A stretch of DNA of 64,000 nt from Amycolatopsis sp. WAC 01376 (GTDB lineage Bacteria; Actinomycetota; Actinomycetes; Mycobacteriales; Pseudonocardiaceae). A model generated the notes under the pieces. It was not told where the DNA came from, did not search any database, and worked only from the letters and a program-made list of their open reading frames with translations. Shown piece by piece: positions 45,462 to 54,041 of this stretch. Position 1 is the stretch's first letter, and every line of letters begins with the position of its first letter. The position numbers and the translations under genes are program-made. The stretch spans positions 186,001-250,000 of the forward strand of contig NZ_QHKL01000002.1 of the NCBI RefSeq assembly GCF_003947415.1. The letters are read 5' to 3'.

Positions 45462-47189
45462 GTGAAAAAGCCCAGATCTCTCGTCATCGCGCTGGCGGTA
45501 CCGCTGTTCGGTGCAATCGTCGCCGCGCCGATGGCGTCCGCGCAACCACAGCTTTCCGGCGCCGCCACCGAATTCTCCGTTCTGGCCCGTGAAGGCCAAA
45601 GTGTGGCTTCGGTGGAGAAGGCGATCCGCGCCGCCGGGGGCACCGTCGTGGCGAGCAACGCCGCGGTCGGCCTGATCACCGCGACCGCGCCCGCCAACGG
45701 TTTCGCCGAACGCGTCGCCGCGGACCGCTCGGTCTTCGGTGCGGCCAAAGCGAAGCCGATCGGCACCGCGCCGAAGAACGGCAAGGCGAAGGTCAAGCCG
45801 AGCGTCGTCGAGAAGGAGGGCCGCGGCGCCGCGGCCCCGTCCGCCAAGAAGCCGGCGCAAGCGCAGGCCGTCGGCATGGACCCGCTCGACGATCAGCTCT
45901 GGGGACTCAAGTCGGTCCGGTCGGATCTTTCGCGGACCAAGCAGCCGGGTGACAAGCGCGTCAAGGTCGGCGTCATCGACACCGGTGTCGACGGGAACCA
46001 CCCGGACATCGCGCCGAACTTCGACCGCGCGGCGTCGCGGAACTTCACGAAGGACATCGTCGCCGACGTCAACGGCGCCGTGGTCGACGGACCGTGTGAA
46101 TTCCGCAGCTGTGTCGACCCGGCCGACCACGACGACAACGGGCACGGCACGCACGTCGCCGGCACCATCGGCGCCGCCGCGAACGGTTTCGGTGTCTCGG
46201 GTGTCGCGCCGAACGTGACGCTGGTGAACATCCGCGCCGGGCAGGACTCGGGCTTCTTCTTCCTGCAGTCGACCGTGGACGCGATCACCTACGCGGGCGA
46301 CGCCGGTGTGGACGTCGTCAACATGAGCTTCTTCACGGACCCGTGGTTGTACAACTGCGCCGCGAACCCCGCGGACACGCCCGCGCAGCAGGCGGAGCAG
46401 CGCACCATCATCGAGGCGACGACCCGCGCGCTGAACTACGCGCACCGCAAGGGCGTCACCCAGGTCGTCTCGCTGGGCAACCAGCACAGCGACCTCGCCG
46501 CCCCGCAGCCGGACGCGTCGAGCCCCGGCTACCCGTCGAACAGCACGCACCCGCGGCAGATCGACAACGCGAGCTGCCTCACGCTGCCCATCGAAGGCCC
46601 GCACACGATCGGTGTCTCGTCCTTCGGTCCTTCGCAGGCGAAGGCGGACTACTCGAACTACGGCGTCGAGCAGATCTCGGTCTCCGCACCCGGCGGCTAC
46701 TTCCGTGACGGCTTCGGCACCCCGTGGTTCCGCACGCTCGAGAACCAGATCCTCTCGACGTACCCGCGCAACGTCGGCGTCGCGGAAGGCACCATCGACG
46801 CCGCCGGGAACATCACCCCCGCCGGTGTCACCGCCGGCATCAAGAAGGCGACCGCCGCCGACGGCAGCGTCGGCTACTACCAGTGGCTGCAGGGCACGTC
46901 GATGGCGTCCCCGCACGCCGCGGGTGTCGCGGCGCTGATCGTTTCGCAGTACGGCAAGGGTTCGCGCGACTTCGGCATGAACCCGGACGCCGTGCAGCGG
47001 GTACTCGAGGGCACGGCTTCGGACGTCGCCTGCCCGGTGCCGCGCACCGTCGACTACCTGGACGAAGGCCGGGACGCGTCGTTCACCGCGACCTGCACCG
47101 GTGACGCTTCGTTCAACGGCTTCTACGGTCACGGAGCCGTGGACGCCTGGTCGGCCGTTACGCGGGGTTCGCAGTACCTGCGGGGCTGA
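45462..47189 (+). CDS. Secreted subtilisin-like serine protease (S8)
   Basis: A 575-residue extracellular protease. The Sec signal is MKKPRSLVIALAVPLFGAIV...ASA. A prodomain of about 130 residues (REGQSVASVEKAIRAAGG) precedes the catalytic domain. Triad: Asp173 (VGVIDTGVD), His228 (GHGTHVAG) and Ser480 (GTSMASPHAAG). Cys pairs (PCEFRSC, CPVPRT) suggest disulfides. The GTG start is preceded by AGGAGG. It follows the peptide importer, so release and uptake of peptides may be functionally linked, but it has its own ribosome binding site and gap. A perfect palindrome follows 16 bp after the stop. Confidence 0.95.
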   Translation: MKKPRSLVIALAVPLFGAIVAAPMASAQPQLSGAATEFSVLAREGQSVASVEKAIRAAGGTVVASNAAVGLITATAPANGFAERVAADRSVFGAAKAKPIGTAPKNGKAKVKPSVVEKEGRGAAAPSAKKPAQAQAVGMDPLDDQLWGLKSVRSDLSRTKQPGDKRVKVGVIDTGVDGNHPDIAPNFDRAASRNFTKDIVADVNGAVVDGPCEFRSCVDPADHDDNGHGTHVAGTIGAAANGFGVSGVAPNVTLVNIRAGQDSGFFFLQSTVDAITYAGDAGVDVVNMSFFTDPWLYNCAANPADTPAQQAEQRTIIEATTRALNYAHRKGVTQVVSLGNQHSDLAAPQPDASSPGYPSNSTHPRQIDNASCLTLPIEGPHTIGVSSFGPSQAKADYSNYGVEQISVSAPGGYFRDGFGTPWFRTLENQILSTYPRNVGVAEGTIDAAGNITPAGVTAGIKKATAADGSVGYYQWLQGTSMASPHAAGVAALIVSQYGKGSRDFGMNPDAVQRVLEGTASDVACPVPRTVDYLDEGRDASFTATCTGDASFNGFYGHGAVDAWSAVTRGSQYLRG

Positions 47190-47205
47190 TCTTTGGTTCT
47201 TTAGT

Positions 47206-47258
47206 GCTATGAACGGTCCGTTCCTTGCAAAATTTGCAAGGAACGGACCGTTCATAGC
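47206..47258. repeat. Perfect 53-bp palindrome, copy 1
   Basis: Two perfect 26-nt arms around a single A; the arm begins GCTATGAACGGTCCG and the centre is TTGCAAAATTTGCAA. It lies between the convergent stops of the protease and the AbiEi-like gene. An identical copy is at 48289-48341, so the AbiEi-like gene is bracketed by the two. Confidence 0.9.
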
Positions 47259-47274
47259 ATCGCGGGGCGGACTG

Positions 47275-48243
47275 TCAGGCGGCTCGATCGGTGCGGACCA
47301 CGGTGATGGCCGGTCTCGGACGCTGTGTTGCTGCGTCGGCCGCACCACGGAGTTCGGCGATGACCTTGTCCGGTTCGTCGCGAATCCGGGACGGCAAGGT
47401 CTGCACGACGACGATCCCAGCGGCCGCATACCGATTGTTGCGGTGGAGGGTTTTCCGGTACGCGTCCCTGCCGAAATGGTAGGCATACGAATCGATTTCC
47501 CATGCCATGGCGAGCTCATCACACCATGAGTCGGGCTTGCCGATGTAGTTGCCGAAGGCGTCGTAGACCTTGACGTTCCGCTCGGCAGGCGGCAGACCCG
47601 CCTTCTTCCAGATCGCCAGCGCCTCTGCTTCGGGGACCGACTTGACGTCGGCTGCGAGTTCTCTGAGTACGGCACGAGGAAGCGCCGTTCCTCGTCTGCT
47701 GCAGGACTCGAGTTCGGCACTCAATTCGTCCACGGTACAAAGGCCCGCCTCGACGGCTTCGATGAGCAAGGCACGAACCGGCTCGAGTTCGCGGATGCGC
47801 CTTACGCCATCCAGGACCGCTCGAGCCGGCGCTGCCAGCGGTACCCCTTCGAGCACGCGACGTTCCGGCATAGCGATCGTTCTTTCGATGATCGCGAACT
47901 TGACGCTTCGTACTTTGCGCTGTTCGGGGATGAGCACATGGACTGTCCCGTGCGGACCCGACTGTCGTAGTCCGTATCGTCGCGCTGCCTCGAAGCCGGT
48001 GACGACCCCACGAGCATCGGTGAGCATCAACGCCGCTTCTACTCGTTGCCGTGCGGTCGGTTGTTCCTTCGAGAGAAGGACGATGCCTGGTAGGAGGTGA
48101 GTCCACCTTCCACCAGGCTGGCATCTTCGATACGACGTGCTTTGCGTGACTCCTAGTTTCTCCAGGGTCGCCACGCGGATGACGCCGTGCCGACTGTGTT
48201 GACGTAGGTATGAGTCCGTGAGCGGAGCTCTTGATAGGTACAT
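47275..48243 (-). CDS. AbiEi-antitoxin-like / DUF559-type nuclease-fold protein
   Basis: A 322-residue protein of a type common in actinobacteria. The N-terminal part resembles the AbiEi antitoxin winged-helix domain (VATLEKLGVTQSTSYRRCQPGG, THLLPGIVLLS). The C-terminal part resembles a DUF559/Vsr-like endonuclease fold (GNYIGKPDSWCDELAMAWEI, RDAYRKTLHRNNRYAAAGIVVV, LPSRIRDEPDKV). No partner AbiEii-type toxin is adjacent. Base composition appears lower in G+C than its neighbours, a hint of transfer. It is bracketed by identical palindromes. The function is unproven; defence or DNA transactions are possible. Confidence 0.75.
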   Translation of the reverse strand: MYLSRAPLTDSYLRQHSRHGVIRVATLEKLGVTQSTSYRRCQPGGRWTHLLPGIVLLSKEQPTARQRVEAALMLTDARGVVTGFEAARRYGLRQSGPHGTVHVLIPEQRKVRSVKFAIIERTIAMPERRVLEGVPLAAPARAVLDGVRRIRELEPVRALLIEAVEAGLCTVDELSAELESCSRRGTALPRAVLRELAADVKSVPEAEALAIWKKAGLPPAERNVKVYDAFGNYIGKPDSWCDELAMAWEIDSYAYHFGRDAYRKTLHRNNRYAAAGIVVVQTLPSRIRDEPDKVIAELRGAADAATQRPRPAITVVRTDRAA

Positions 48244-48288
48244 GCCGACATGGTGAACCGGAGAACCGACAGAACTCGTCCTCAGAAC

Positions 48289-48341
48289 GCTATGAACGGT
48301 CCGTTCCTTGCAAAATTTGCAAGGAACGGACCGTTCATAGC
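48289..48341. repeat. Perfect 53-bp palindrome, copy 2
   Basis: Identical to 47206-47258 and extended by one further C-G pair (48288-48342). It lies 32 bp beyond the S10 peptidase stop and 45 bp before the AbiEi-like ATG, so on the minus strand it can terminate the peptidase transcript. Confidence 0.9.
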
Positions 48342-48373
48342 GTTTGAGGGCGTCTCGAAGGAGGCCGAGGGGG

Positions 48374-49870
48374 CTACTTGCCCGAGGCGGTCTTGATGAA
48401 CTTCGCCAGGTCCTTCGCCTGCCGCACCCGCGACTCCTCGTGCACGTACATCATGTGCCCGGCAGGGTAGTACGCCGTGTCGATGTTCTCGCGCAGTTCC
48501 TCCGGGATCTGAAGGCGCGCCAGCACGTGCTCCGAAGCGAAGTAGGGCGTAGCGCCATCGTAGTGACCGAAGGCGACATGCACCCGCAGATGCGGGTTCG
48601 CCCGCATGGCCGAGGCCAGCGAGTCCACAGAGGACACTGAGCGGCCCTCGAAGTCGGAGTACGACCAGGCCTTGAAGACGTCCGTCGACAGGACCTCGTA
48701 CGGCAGGTCGTTCTCGTAGCCGAGTTCGGCGCGCACGTAGTGGTTGAGCCCGCCCGTGTAGGCGCCGATGATCCGCGAGATCGACGGGTCGTCGCTCATG
48801 TGCTCGCGGCCGCCGTCGGGTTCCCAGGTGGTGAACCGGCCGTCCATCCTGCCGACGACGAGGCCCTTGTCCCGCAACAGCTCGGTGAAGTACCGGACGT
48901 GCTCGATCCGCAGGTTGACCCGGTCCACATAGGACTCGCTGAGCCCGGTCAGTGAAGCGAGCGTCGCCACGGCCTCCGCGCGGTCCTGTGTGGACAGACG
49001 CGCGCCGCGTGCGAGGGCCCAGGGGAGTTCCTTGGCCGCGAAGTCCTCGGCGTCGGCGAGGACGTCGTCGAGCGGGCGGTCGCCGTGGAGGCCGTGGTAG
49101 TGCGCGATCGCCGCGTACGTCGGCACGTAGAGCGAGTACGGCAGGTCGTTGCCCTCGGTGAACCGCAGGGTGCCCAGATCCAGCACGGACGAGATCAGCA
49201 GGAGCCCGTTGAGGTACATCCCGTGGCGTTCCTGCAGATGAGCCGCCAGTCCGGCCGCGCGCAGCGTGCCGTACGACTCGCCCGCCAGGAACTTCGGCGA
49301 CAGCCAGCGCTGTTTACGCGAGACCCACAGCCGGATGACCTCGCCGATGGACTCGATGTCGGCGGTGTAGCCATGGTATTCCTTGGCCGCCTCGCCGTCC
49401 ACGGCGCGCGAGTAGCCGGTCGACACCGGGTCGATGAACACCAGGTCGCTGTGCGCCAGCAGGGTTTCCTGGTTGTCGGTCAACCCGTAGGGCGGCGTGA
49501 CCGGGTCGTCGACGTCGCCGGAGAGTACGCGGCGCGGGCCGAGCAGGCCCATGTGCAGCCAGACGCTCGCCGAGCCTGGCCCGCCGTTGAACGCGAACGT
49601 GACAGGGCGCGAGCCGGGCTCCGCGTCGTCGAGCGTGTAGGAGGTCACGAACACTTCGGCCTTGGCCTTGTAGCCCTCGGACTTGCCTTCGGTGATGACC
49701 TCCTTCCGCAGCACGATCCGCCCGGTCTGGGCCGTGTAGGCGAGCTTCTTGCGCTTGAGCGTCAGCGTGTGCTTCGTGGTGACCAGGTCGTCGGTCGGCT
49801 CGACCTTGGTTTCCACCGACGGGGCGTCCTTCTCGTCGGCGGTGTTCGAATCGGGATTGGTGTCCGGCAT
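48374..49870 (-). CDS. S10-family serine carboxypeptidase, predicted cytoplasmic
   Basis: A 498-residue alpha/beta-hydrolase peptidase. The S10 nucleophile motif GESYGT (AGESYGTLRAAG) is intact, the oxyanion segment FNGGPGSASVWLHMG is clear, and the catalytic His lies in YPAGHMMYVHE. LVFIDPVSTGYSR is typical of the bacterial group. There is no signal peptide, unlike the vacuolar enzymes. It probably trims C-terminal residues from peptides inside the cell, but substrates are unknown. It is divergent from the endonuclease V gene with 28 bp between starts, and ends at a strong palindrome. Confidence 0.92.
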   Translation of the reverse strand: MPDTNPDSNTADEKDAPSVETKVEPTDDLVTTKHTLTLKRKKLAYTAQTGRIVLRKEVITEGKSEGYKAKAEVFVTSYTLDDAEPGSRPVTFAFNGGPGSASVWLHMGLLGPRRVLSGDVDDPVTPPYGLTDNQETLLAHSDLVFIDPVSTGYSRAVDGEAAKEYHGYTADIESIGEVIRLWVSRKQRWLSPKFLAGESYGTLRAAGLAAHLQERHGMYLNGLLLISSVLDLGTLRFTEGNDLPYSLYVPTYAAIAHYHGLHGDRPLDDVLADAEDFAAKELPWALARGARLSTQDRAEAVATLASLTGLSESYVDRVNLRIEHVRYFTELLRDKGLVVGRMDGRFTTWEPDGGREHMSDDPSISRIIGAYTGGLNHYVRAELGYENDLPYEVLSTDVFKAWSYSDFEGRSVSSVDSLASAMRANPHLRVHVAFGHYDGATPYFASEHVLARLQIPEELRENIDTAYYPAGHMMYVHEESRVRQAKDLAKFIKTASGK

Positions 49871-49898
49871 GCCTCCAACTTACTGGCAGTCTGTAGGT

Positions 49899-50578
49899 GT
49901 GGACATCGTCACGGCGCATGATCGCCCGAGCACCGCTGAACAGGCGATCGAGATCCAGGAAACCCTGCGTGGCCTGGTCGATCCCGAGGATCGTTGTCCA
50001 CAAGAGATCGTCACGGTCACCGGACTCGACGTCGCCTACGACGAGGGCAGCGACCTCATCGCCGCCGCCGCGGTCACCCTCGAAACGCCCGGGTTCCGCG
50101 TCGTGGAAAGCGCACCGTCGTTTCGCGGGTCTCGTTCCCGTACGAACCCGGACTTTTCGCCTTCCGCGAGCTGCCGCCGCTGCTCGACGCCCTCCGCGCG
50201 CTCGATCACGTCCCGGACCTCCTGGTCTGCGACGGGCACGGCCTGGCGCATCCGCGCCGGTTCGGACTCGCGTGCCATGTCGGTGTCGTGACCGGCTTGC
50301 CGTCCATCGGGGTCGGCAAGACCCGGTTCGTCGGCGAACACGGCGAACCCGGCGCGGAACGCGGCTCGCGGGCACCCTTGCTGGACGACGGCGAGGTGGT
50401 CGGCTCGGTCTTGCGCACCCAGGACGGCGTGAAACCCGTTTATGTCTCCGTCGGCCACAAGATCTCGCTGGACAACGCGTGCCGCCAGGTGCTGCGGCTG
50501 TGCCCCTCGTTCCGTCAGCCGGAGACGACCCGGCACGCCGACCGTCTCGCCCGCGACGCGTTGAAGGAGGCGTTATGA
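49899..50578 (+). pseudogene. nfi: Endonuclease V gene with a frameshift
   Basis: Endonuclease V nicks DNA near deoxyinosine. Its two halves are here in different frames. From GTG at 49899 one frame reads [20 protein letters not shown] (first active-site Asp) to FRVVESA. The other frame continues as [37 protein letters not shown] and [16 protein letters not shown] to the stop. Joining them needs one base inserted near 50112-50114. Both halves are otherwise well preserved, so this is a recent mutation or a sequencing error. Its stop overlaps the udg start (ATGA). Confidence 0.88.
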
Positions 50579-51267
50579 GGTTCCATTCCCTCGCCGAACT
50601 CGACGCCGAGGTCATCGGCTGCCGTGCCTGCCCGCGGCTGGTCGCGTGGCGCGAGGAGATCGCCGTGGTCAAACGCGCGGCCTTCGCCGGCGAGACCTAT
50701 TGGGCCCGGCCGGTGCCCGGCTTCGGCCCGCCGGACGCGTCGCTGGCGATCGTCGGCCTCGCTCCTTCGGCACACGGTGCGAACCGGACCGGCCGCCTGT
50801 TCACGGGTGACCCGTCCGGTGACGTTCTCTTCAAGGCACTTCACCGGGTCGGGGTCGCGTCGCAGCCGACGTCGACCCAGATAGGTGACGGTCTCGAGCT
50901 CCGAGGGACCCGGATGGTGTCCCCGGTGAGATGCGCGCCACCCGCGAACAAGCCCACACCTGAGGAACGGGAAACCTGCCGATCGTGGCTCGCGGCGGAG
51001 CTGGAGTTACTGCGGCCGACCCTGAAAGCCGTCGTGGTGCTCGGCGCGTTCGGCTGGCAGGCGCTGCTTCCGGTGCTCGCGGAGGCGGGCTGGCCGGTGC
51101 CCGCGCCACGCCCGAAGTTCGGCCACGGAGTCGAAGCGGACCTCGGCGACCTGCGCCTTTTCGGCTGTTATCACGTGTCGCAGCGCAATGTCCAGACCGG
51201 CCGCCTGACCCTTGACATGGTGTGCGACGTCCTGGCCTCCGCGACCTCGGTGGCCGGCCTGAACTGA
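50575..51267 (+). CDS. Uracil-DNA glycosylase, family 5 (UdgB type)
   Basis: Removes uracil and other deaminated bases from DNA. The 230-residue protein has a Cys-containing N-terminus ([13 protein letters not shown]), the family motif [19 protein letters not shown], and [15 protein letters not shown] as the second motif; Cys residues probably hold a 4Fe-4S cluster. ATG at 50575 follows AAGGAGG and overlaps the endonuclease V stop. Both genes deal with deaminated bases, so they form a repair operon. The frameshift upstream may reduce coupled translation. Confidence 0.93.
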   Translation: MRFHSLAELDAEVIGCRACPRLVAWREEIAVVKRAAFAGETYWARPVPGFGPPDASLAIVGLAPSAHGANRTGRLFTGDPSGDVLFKALHRVGVASQPTSTQIGDGLELRGTRMVSPVRCAPPANKPTPEERETCRSWLAAELELLRPTLKAVVVLGAFGWQALLPVLAEAGWPVPAPRPKFGHGVEADLGDLRLFGCYHVSQRNVQTGRLTLDMVCDVLASATSVAGLN

Positions 51268-51351
51268 ATCGGTGCGGAAGCCGTGGCGACGCTGGTCACA
51301 GCCGGATGGGGTCTCCGAGCGATCTCAGCAGATGGGTGCGACTATAGGAAT

Positions 51352-52680
51352 ATGGCTGGTGTTAAGTCGGAACCGACACGGATCCTCGTCCTTGGTGGTG
51401 GATACGTCGGGCTCTACACGGCGTACGGGCTCCAGAAGATGCTCCGGGCCAACGAAGCGTCCGTGACGGTCGTTGACCCGCAGCCGCACATGACCTATGC
51501 CCCCTTCCTGCCCGAGGCGGCGGCCGGTGCGATCGAACCGCGGCACGTTGTCGTGCCGCTGAGGCGCGTGCTCAAACGCTGCCACGTGCTCACCGCGCGC
51601 GTGACGAAGATCGAGCACGAGCGCAAAGCCGTGACGGTCGAGGCCGCCGACGGGCACGTCGAGCAGCTGAACTACGACGTCCTCGTGGTCGCGCTCGGCG
51701 CCGTGGCGCGCATCCTGCCGATCCCGGGCCTTGTCGAGGAAGGTATCGCCTTCAAGACCATCGGTGAGGCGATCTACCTGCGCAACCACGTCATGACGAA
51801 GCTGGACGAGGCCGCCAGCACGCTCGATCCCGAGCAGCGCAAACGCCTGCTGACGTTCACCGTCGTCGGCGGCGGGTTCGCCGGTATCGAGGCGCTCGCC
51901 GAGCTCGAGGACATGACCCGCTTCGCGGTGGAGAACTACTACCCGAACCTCAAGGTCGAGGACATCCGCTGGGTGCTCGTCGAGGCGGCCGGGCGGATCC
52001 TCCCCGAGGTGCGCGAGACGCTCGGTGTGTACACCGTCGAGCAGCTCGAAAAGCGCGGTATCGAAGTCTATTTGTCGACAGCGGCGAAGTCGTTCGAAAA
52101 CGGCCACGTCGTGCTTTCGGACGGCACCGAGTTCGACACCGACACGATCATCTGGACCGCCGGCGTGAAGGCGAACCCGGTGCTCGCCAGCTCGGACCTG
52201 CCGCTGGACAAGCGCGGCCGCGTCGAGGCCACCGCCGCGATGCAGGTCGTCGGGCACCCCGACGTCTGGACCGCCGGTGACAACGCCGCCGTGCCGGACC
52301 TGTCGCGTACCGAGCAGGACCCGACCGCGACCTGCCCGCCGAACGCGCAGCACGCCGTCCGCCAGGCCCGTCTGCTGGCGAAGAACATCATCAAGGTGAT
52401 CCGCGGCGGCAAGCCGAAGGACTACTACCACAAGAACCTTGGTGCGGTGGCCAGCCTCGGCCTGCACAAGGGTGTCGCCGACGCGCTGAACCTGAAGATC
52501 AAGGGCTTCCCGGCCTGGCTCTTCCACCGCGCGTACCACCTCAAGGCGATGCCGACGTGGAACCGCAAGATCCGCATCCTGTTCGACTGGATGCTCGGTG
52601 GCCTGTTCCGGCGCGAGGTCATCTCGCTCGGCCAGATCAACAACCCGCGCGAGGAATTCGACCGGCTGTCGAAGTCCTGA
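51352..52680 (+). CDS. NAD(P)/FAD oxidoreductase, type II NADH dehydrogenase-like
   Basis: A 442-residue flavoprotein that would pass electrons from NADH to quinone at the membrane without pumping protons. FAD site: ILVLGGGYVGLYTAYGLQ; NADH site: FTVVGGGFAGIEALAELEDM; second FAD contact: DVWTAGDNAAVPD. The C-terminus has an amphipathic, basic region (FPAWLFHRAYHLKAMPTWNRKIR) suited to membrane contact. ATG at 51352 is chosen because MAGVKSEPTRILVLGGG is family-like; TATAGG and AGGAA lie just upstream. A strong hairpin closes the gene. Confidence 0.92.
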   Translation: MAGVKSEPTRILVLGGGYVGLYTAYGLQKMLRANEASVTVVDPQPHMTYAPFLPEAAAGAIEPRHVVVPLRRVLKRCHVLTARVTKIEHERKAVTVEAADGHVEQLNYDVLVVALGAVARILPIPGLVEEGIAFKTIGEAIYLRNHVMTKLDEAASTLDPEQRKRLLTFTVVGGGFAGIEALAELEDMTRFAVENYYPNLKVEDIRWVLVEAAGRILPEVRETLGVYTVEQLEKRGIEVYLSTAAKSFENGHVVLSDGTEFDTDTIIWTAGVKANPVLASSDLPLDKRGRVEATAAMQVVGHPDVWTAGDNAAVPDLSRTEQDPTATCPPNAQHAVRQARLLAKNIIKVIRGGKPKDYYHKNLGAVASLGLHKGVADALNLKIKGFPAWLFHRAYHLKAMPTWNRKIRILFDWMLGGLFRREVISLGQINNPREEFDRLSKS

Positions 52681-52690
52681 GTCCGGAGGT

Positions 52691-52741
52691 CCGTGAAGGC
52701 CTCCTTCCCTACGCTCAAGGTAGGGAAGGAGGCCTTCACGG
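52691..52741. terminator. Perfect 22-bp-stem hairpin after the NADH dehydrogenase gene
   Basis: Arms 52691-52712 and 52720-52741 are perfectly complementary around GCTCAAG. The arm starts CCGTGAAGGCCTCC. It belongs with the CCTTCAC-containing hairpins at 24341 and 36578, and its left arm matches the degenerate half-copy at 24321. Confidence 0.85.
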
Positions 52742-52751
52742 CGTTTAGGGT

Positions 52752-53258
52752 GTGCCGGTGCAGGCATTCCGGAAGCTGAAGCCGCCCGTCCAGTCCGCCC
52801 TCCCCAAGCCGGGATCGACCCCGCTCGAACTCGCCCACGACCTCGTGGGCCGGATCGAGCAGGGGACGAAGTATGCGCGGATCCGCAAACGCCGGTTCCG
52901 CACCAGGTCCGTCGTCCTGCGGATCCTGGCGTTGCTGCTGTCCGCGGCCTCCACGATCATCCTCGGCCTGCAAAACCTGAACCCCTGGACGGGGACGGCG
53001 TTCGCGCTGGTCGCCGTCGTCACGGTGGTGAACGTGCTGGAGCCCTTCTTCGCCTGGCGCTCGCTTTGGGTGCTGATGGAGGAAGGCCAGTACAAGTTCT
53101 ACCGGCTGCGCGACGACCTGACCTACTACATCGCCTCGACGCCGCCGGACGAGCTGGACCGGACCGTCCTGCGCGAGAAGTTCGACGAGTACCAGGCGAT
53201 CTGGGACCTCGTCGGCAACAGCTGGCTGAAGTACCGCCAAGCGGACAAGGCGAACTAG
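52752..53258 (+). CDS. DUF4231/SLATT-like two-helix membrane protein
   Basis: A 168-residue protein with two membrane helices (VLRILALLLSAASTIILGL and GTAFALVAVVTVVNVLEPFF) followed by a soluble helical part (WVLMEEGQYKFYRLRDDLTY, LREKFDEYQAIWDLVGNSW). The layout fits the SLATT/DUF4231 family, some of whose members are membrane effectors in nucleotide-signalled defence. No SMODS nucleotidyltransferase or SLOG sensor gene is adjacent, so a defence role here is only a possibility. GTG at 52752 or 52758. Confidence 0.75.
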   Translation: MPVQAFRKLKPPVQSALPKPGSTPLELAHDLVGRIEQGTKYARIRKRRFRTRSVVLRILALLLSAASTIILGLQNLNPWTGTAFALVAVVTVVNVLEPFFAWRSLWVLMEEGQYKFYRLRDDLTYYIASTPPDELDRTVLREKFDEYQAIWDLVGNSWLKYRQADKAN

Positions 53259-53308
53259 GCCGCGGCCTCGGTGACCACCGGCTCGGGGCATCGCCTAGGC
53301 TTGCCTGT

Positions 53309-53382
53309 GCCCCGGTAGCCCAACTGGCAGAGGCAGTCGACTTAAAATCGACCCAGTGCGGGTTCGATCCCCGTCCGGGGCA
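53309..53382 (+). tRNA. tRNA-Leu-like, anticodon TAA, with class I short variable arm
   Basis: Acceptor GCCCCGG/CCGGGGC pairs fully and the discriminator is A. The D-arm is a 3-bp GCC/GGC stem with the ACTGGCAGA loop seen in Leu tRNAs. The anticodon stem GTCGA/TCGAC encloses CTTAAAA, giving TAA. The T-arm GCGGG-TTCGATC-CCCGT is normal. The variable region is only CCAGT (5 nt), whereas bacterial tRNA-Leu normally has a long arm. CCA is not encoded. Confidence 0.85.
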
Positions 53383-53633
53383 CAAACGGCAAGTGTCGCC
53401 CGGCGTGCGTCGCCGGTCCGGTGAAGATCCACCCGAACCGATTCTCCGATGAGCCATGCCGATCTCGCATGATTGCCATGAGAAACGCTCGTTGGTCGCG
53501 TGCTGCCGACGACCATAAGGTGGTCGTGCGATGACCTGGACTCCTCGGCCGGAACGCGTAGCGGCCGACGGCTTCCTGGTGGCCATGAAGGATTCCCGCC
53601 CGCGAGCCCGCGTCGATCGAAACGAGCCCGGCA

Positions 53634-54041
53634 ATGCCTCGTATTGTGCACAGTGACCCGCCCGGCGTGCCCGCGCCGCCTCCGGGAGCCTTCTCCCACG
53701 CCGTTCGCGTGAACGGAGACTCCGGCGCCCTGCTGTACGTTTCCGGGCAGATCGCCATCGACGACCGGGGCGCGCTGGTGGGGAAGGGCGACGTCGGCAA
53801 GCAATCGGAGCAGGTGTTCGACATACTCGGCAAGATCCTTGCCGCGCACGGTGCCGGTTTCGACGACGTCGTCAACATCCGGACCTTCTTGACCGACATG
53901 GACCAGTTGCAGGGCTACTTGGCCGTTCGCAAACAACATCTGACCGGGCCGCCGCCCTCCAGTACCACCGTCGAGGTGAGCAGACTGTTCAATCCCGACG
54001 CGCTTTTGGAAGTCGACCTCGTCGTTTCGCTTCCGGCGTGA
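53634..54041 (+). CDS. RidA/YjgF-family protein
   Basis: A 135-residue member of the RidA family, trimeric deaminases or binders of reactive enamines and imines from PLP enzymes. Visible: LLYVSGQIAIDDRGALVGKGD, DVVNIRTFLTDMDQLQGY and PPSSTTVEVSRLFNPDALLEVDLV. The usual catalytic Arg of RidA (in RxxV near the C-terminus) appears as VEVSRL, so enzymatic deamination is uncertain. Its last 53 bp overlap the convergent LysR gene. About 250 bp with no recognised feature separate it from the tRNA. Confidence 0.87.
   Translation: MPRIVHSDPPGVPAPPPGAFSHAVRVNGDSGALLYVSGQIAIDDRGALVGKGDVGKQSEQVFDILGKILAAHGAGFDDVVNIRTFLTDMDQLQGYLAVRKQHLTGPPPSSTTVEVSRLFNPDALLEVDLVVSLPA

Noticed and set aside
47275..48243. 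Complete AbiE toxin-antitoxin system
   Set aside because: Only an AbiEi-like N-terminal domain is present; no nucleotidyltransferase toxin gene is adjacent, and such single genes are common in actinobacteria.
50112..50114. Programmed ribosomal frameshift in endonuclease V
   Set aside because: There is no slippery heptamer or downstream pseudoknot evident, and the family is not known to use frameshifting; mutation or sequencing error is simpler.
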